Shown piece after piece: positions 61,333 to 64,000 of a stretch of 64,000 nt of DNA. The notes beneath the pieces were generated by a model. It was given only the letters and a program-made list of their open reading frames with translations. It was not told the DNA's origin and made no database searches. A program made the position numbers and the translations under genes. Source of the stretch: Izhakiella capsodis (lineage in GTDB: Bacteria; Pseudomonadota; Gammaproteobacteria; Enterobacterales; Enterobacteriaceae). Position 1 is the first letter of the stretch, and every line of letters begins with the position of its first letter. The DNA is taken from contig NZ_FOVC01000001.1 of NCBI RefSeq assembly GCF_900115045.1, forward strand, positions 186,001 to 250,000. Reading direction: 5' to 3'.

Positions 61333-62505
61333 TTAAAATTGGTAAACTAACCCTACGGCTACCGTGTCATCATATCCGAGACCCAGTTTGTTGTTCTTAT
61401 CAATCTGGTTGATGATGTAATCAACGTAAGTGGACATGTTTTTATTGAAGTAGTAAGTTGCGCCTACTTCGTAGTATTTAATGATATCAACATCGCCAAT
61501 TCCTTCGATGTCCTTACCTTTGGTCTGAACGTAGCCGATTGACGGACGCAAACCAAAGTCAAACTGGTACTGTGCAACAAGCTCGATGGTCTGTGTTTTT
61601 TTTGCATAGCCTGAGGCAGACAGAGAATCACCGAATGCATCAGTGCCCTGAGGCACGCCGATTGGAATGGCGTTACGGCCTTCGCTGTACATTGCAGACA
61701 GGTAGGTGTTGTTAGCATCATACTTAATAGCAGTTGCCCAACGCTCAGCTTTAGAACCGCGACCAATATCGCCAGTACCGGTGCTGATGGTGTTGCCATT
61801 AGCATCTTTAGTGGTCAGCGTACCACCGGCAGCCTGTGCGGCGGTGCGATTGTTTTGACCGTAGGCACCAACGATTCCCAGACCGATTTCAGAGGTATAA
61901 GTGGTTGAGGCACCCCAGCCATCCCCGTTAGCACGACGAACGTCAGCGCGCTCGTTTTTGCCCTGATATTGCAGAGCGAAATCCCAACCTTTAACCAGGC
62001 CGAAGAAGTTGGTATTACGGTAGGTTAAGACGCCAGTAGTACGCCCACCTGTTACGCCTGTATCGGTATAGGCAGTATCACCACCAAACTCCGGCAGCAT
62101 ATCGGTCCAGCCCAGGGCATCGTAAACAACGGCGTAGTTACGACCGTAGTCAATTGAACCCACGTTACCGTATTTCAGACCGGCGAAGCCCAGGCGAGTT
62201 TTGTTACCATCCTGCGCATCAGCGCCTTCTGAATTATTAAAGTTGAATTGGTATTCCCACTGGCCATAACCGGTGAGCTTGTCGTTTATCTGGGTCTGGC
62301 CTTTGAAGCCCAGGCGGCCATAGCTTTGGTCGCCATTACCCGCGTAAGCGTTTTTGCCATCATTTTTAGAGAAGTAGTGGAGACCGACCGCTTTGCCGTA
62401 CAGATCCAACTTGTTGCCATCTTTGTTATATATTTCTGCAGCATTGGCTGCACCCGCAGTGAACAGTGCTGGTATCATTACTGCAAGGATGTTGTGCTTC
62501 ATCAT
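61333..62505 (-). CDS. ompF: OmpF-type outer-membrane porin
   Basis: A 390-residue trimeric general porin. Signal peptide MMKHNILAVMIPALFTAGAANA is cleaved before AEIYNKDGNKLDLYGK. The constriction loop L3 motif PEFGGD is present, and the C-terminal phenylalanine needed for assembly ends the protein (GLVYQF). Position between aspC and asnS, and a leader matching E. coli ompF, identify it as the ompF orthologue. It is 28 residues longer than E. coli OmpF (362), with extra residues around GGTLTTKDANGNTISTGTG (loop 5 region) and IPIGVPQGTDAFGDSL (loop 6 region). First Met at 62505 is used as in E. coli. Confidence 0.93.
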   Translation of the reverse strand: MMKHNILAVMIPALFTAGAANAAEIYNKDGNKLDLYGKAVGLHYFSKNDGKNAYAGNGDQSYGRLGFKGQTQINDKLTGYGQWEYQFNFNNSEGADAQDGNKTRLGFAGLKYGNVGSIDYGRNYAVVYDALGWTDMLPEFGGDTAYTDTGVTGGRTTGVLTYRNTNFFGLVKGWDFALQYQGKNERADVRRANGDGWGASTTYTSEIGLGIVGAYGQNNRTAAQAAGGTLTTKDANGNTISTGTGDIGRGSKAERWATAIKYDANNTYLSAMYSEGRNAIPIGVPQGTDAFGDSLSASGYAKKTQTIELVAQYQFDFGLRPSIGYVQTKGKDIEGIGDVDIIKYYEVGATYYFNKNMSTYVDYIINQIDKNNKLGLGYDDTVAVGLVYQF

Positions 62506-62519
62506 TATTTATTACCCTC
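62500..62519 (-). promoter_or_regulatory. Porin translation-initiation site, likely MicF target
   Basis: On the minus strand the start region reads GAGGGTAATAAATAATGATG, the same as E. coli ompF. In E. coli this stretch pairs with the sRNA MicF, which represses ompF. MicF itself (next to ompC) is outside the window, so the control is inferred. Confidence 0.55.
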
Positions 62520-62650
62520 GTTGGAGTTTTTTGATACATGCCACTGTCGGCATAAACTCTTACAAAATGATGCAAGAATTATGTAGAAAGTTTAGTGACT
62601 TCCTGTATCTGCAGGCATCTTTCCATTCGGTGATACGATTATCTAGTGTG

Positions 62651-62710
62651 AAAATGCTACAAATAACCCATATTGGTTTCAACATGAAATAAAGTGTATC
62701 AGGGTGTATT
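62651..62710 (-). promoter_or_regulatory. OmpR-binding region and promoter area of the porin gene
   Basis: Reading the minus strand, GTTGAAACCAATA and GGTTATTTGTAGCATTTTCAC correspond to the OmpR boxes F2 and F3 of E. coli ompF (TTGAAACCAAAT and TTTGTAGCACTTTCAC). Spacing between them and to the leader is like that of E. coli. The F1 box further upstream is less clear. This suggests EnvZ/OmpR control. Confidence 0.6.
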
Positions 62711-62746
62711 TTTGTGCCGCTTCATGAGACATTTTATAAATTACAA

Positions 62747-62781
62747 ATATAAAGAGGCCACCAGGGATGGCCTCTTTATAT
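62747..62781 (-). terminator. Rho-independent terminator of asnS
   Basis: Perfect 14-bp stem ATATAAAGAGGCCA (62747-62760) / TGGCCTCTTTATAT (62768-62781), 7-nt loop. It lies 31 bp past the asnS stop. The tail is AT-rich rather than pure U. Confidence 0.8.
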
Positions 62782-62811
62782 ATATGAATTTATTATGATT
62801 AATGCGGAGAT

Positions 62812-64000
62812 TTAGAAGCTGGCGCTACGAGATGTACGTGGGAATGGAATAACATCTCTTACATTTTGTATCCCAGTAACATAGGCAATCAAACGCTCAA
62901 AACCTAATCCAAAGCCAGCATGAGGCACAGTACCGTAACGACGTAAATCGCGATACCACCAATAATCTTCCTTATTCAGCCCCATTTCGGCCAGTCGCTG
63001 ATCAAGCGTATCAAGGCGTTCTTCACGTTGAGAGCCGCCGATGATCTCGCCAATACCCGGCGCCAGCACATCCATTGCTGCGACGGTTTTTCCGTCGTCA
63101 TTAAGTCGCATATAAAAGGCTTTGATGTCTTTCGGATAGTTTTTTACCACCACCGGCGCTTTAAAATGTTTCTCCGCCAGATAGCGTTCGTGCTCTGAGG
63201 CTAAATCCACTCCCCAATAGACCGGGTTTTCGAACGTTTCGCCACAGTTTTCCAGAATGGTTACGGCGTCGGTATAGTCCACCTGAGCAAAGTCGGTAGC
63301 GACAAAACGCTGTAGTCGGGTAACGGCCTCTTTATCAACGCGCTCAGCAAAGAATGCCATGTCATCGGCACGTTCCGTCAGTACGGCGTTAAAGACATAT
63401 TTCAGCATCTTTTCTGCCAGTGCTGCGGCATCGTTCAGATCGGCAAAAGCAATCTCAGGTTCCAGCATCCAGAATTCAGCAAGATGACGGCTGGTATTTG
63501 AGTTTTCAGCCCGAAAGGTCGGGCCAAATGTGTAAACTTTTGACAGGGCGCAAGCGTAGGTTTCCGCATTGAGCTGACCCGATACAGTAAGGAATGCTTC
63601 CTTACCGAAAAAGTCTTCGGAAAAATCCACGTTACCTTGCGGTGTGCGCGGCAAATTTTCCAAATCCAGAGTTGAAACGCGAAACATTTCACCCGCGCCT
63701 TCCGTATCCGACGCGGTGATAACGGGCGTTGAAACCCAAAAATAGCCCTGCTCGTCAAAAAAGCGATGGAGCGCCTGAGCCAGCGTATGTCGTACGCGAG
63801 CACAAGCGCCTATCAGATTCGTCCGTGGGCGTAAATGTGCAACTTCGCGCAGGTATTCAATACTGTGGCGTTTGGCCGCCATTGGGTAGGTATCCGGATC
63901 ATCCACCCAACCGATTACCTCAACGTTTGTCGCCTGCAACTCGTAGCTTTGTCCTTCCCCCGGAGACTCCACGACTTTACCGCTAATCACCACTGAGCAG
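62812..64000 (-). CDS. asnS: Asparaginyl-tRNA synthetase, 5' end cut by window
   Basis: About 396 of the expected 466 residues are present; the open frame runs off the right edge, so the codon at 63993 is internal (SVVISGKVVESPGEGQ). It has the end of the N-terminal OB-fold anticodon-binding domain, then the class II catalytic core: HLRPRTNLIGACARVRHTLAQALHRFF, FRAENSNTSRHLAEFWMLEPE (motif 2), and GFGLGFERLIAYVTGIQNVRDVIPFPRT (motif 3). It charges tRNA-Asn. The C-terminus is complete. Confidence 0.97.
   Translation of the reverse strand, partial: CSVVISGKVVESPGEGQSYELQATNVEVIGWVDDPDTYPMAAKRHSIEYLREVAHLRPRTNLIGACARVRHTLAQALHRFFDEQGYFWVSTPVITASDTEGAGEMFRVSTLDLENLPRTPQGNVDFSEDFFGKEAFLTVSGQLNAETYACALSKVYTFGPTFRAENSNTSRHLAEFWMLEPEIAFADLNDAAALAEKMLKYVFNAVLTERADDMAFFAERVDKEAVTRLQRFVATDFAQVDYTDAVTILENCGETFENPVYWGVDLASEHERYLAEKHFKAPVVVKNYPKDIKAFYMRLNDDGKTVAAMDVLAPGIGEIIGGSQREERLDTLDQRLAEMGLNKEDYWWYRDLRRYGTVPHAGFGLGFERLIAYVTGIQNVRDVIPFPRTSRSASF

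Larger units (their letters stand above)
62506..62811. other. ompF-asnS intergenic region
   Basis: A 306-bp spacer. It contains the asnS terminator at 62747-62781, an OmpR-binding region at about 62651-62710, and a leader of roughly 110-130 nt. The leader keeps GAATGGAAAGATGCCTGCAG, known from the E. coli ompF leader. No gene is present. Confidence 0.6.

Noticed and set aside
1..64000. CRISPR array, prophage, retron, toxin-antitoxin or defence island
   Set aside because: No regularly spaced repeats, phage structural genes, reverse transcriptase, or toxin-antitoxin pair could be seen on either strand.

Overview
The window is a 64 kb piece of a chromosome from an enterobacterial species. Gene order follows the Escherichia coli K-12 region from rlmC (rumB) to asnS almost exactly, and most proteins are near-full-length orthologues of the E. 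coli ones. Base composition, protein divergence and the set of absent genes suggest Erwiniaceae (Erwinia/Pantoea type) rather than Escherichia or Salmonella. That genus-level placement is an inference from memory of the proteins, not a computed one.

Layout, left to right: the 3' end of rlmC; the arginine importer artPIQM; ybjP and ybjQ; ltaE and poxB; the lysine exporter lysO; a decayed block holding remnants of ybjD and cspD; clpS-clpA; infA and aat; cydD-cydC and trxB; lrp, ftsK, lolA, rarA and serS; ycaD; the fermentative focA-pflB block with pflA, plus ycaO; serC-aroA, cmk, rpsA and ihfB; the envelope group ycaI-msbA-lpxK-ycaR-kdsB; a decayed elyC; cmoM-mukF-mukE-mukB; the murein genes ldtD and mepK; gloC; a decayed IS4-family transposase; aspC, an ompF-type porin, and the 3' part of asnS.

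Functionally this is core genome. It covers amino-acid uptake and export, aromatic and serine biosynthesis, N-end-rule proteolysis (clpS, clpA, aat), translation (infA, rpsA, serS, asnS), chromosome segregation (ftsK, mukBEF), anaerobic pyruvate metabolism (pfl, focA), cytochrome bd assembly (cydDC), and lipid A, Kdo and peptidoglycan work (msbA, lpxK, kdsB, ldtD, mepK).

The main interest is what is missing or broken. Against the E. coli order, artJ, amiD-ybjS-ybjT, hcr-hcp, aqpZ, ybjX, macAB, serW, dmsABC-ycaC, ycaK-ycaM, ycaP, ycaL, ycaQ and ycbJ are absent. Three genes survive only as recognisable wrecks (ybjD, cspD, elyC), and an IS4-family transposase is a fragment with frameshifts. This pattern fits reductive evolution of accessory functions around an intact core. 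I looked for an undescribed system (defence island, CRISPR array, prophage, biosynthetic cluster, retron-like element) and saw none.
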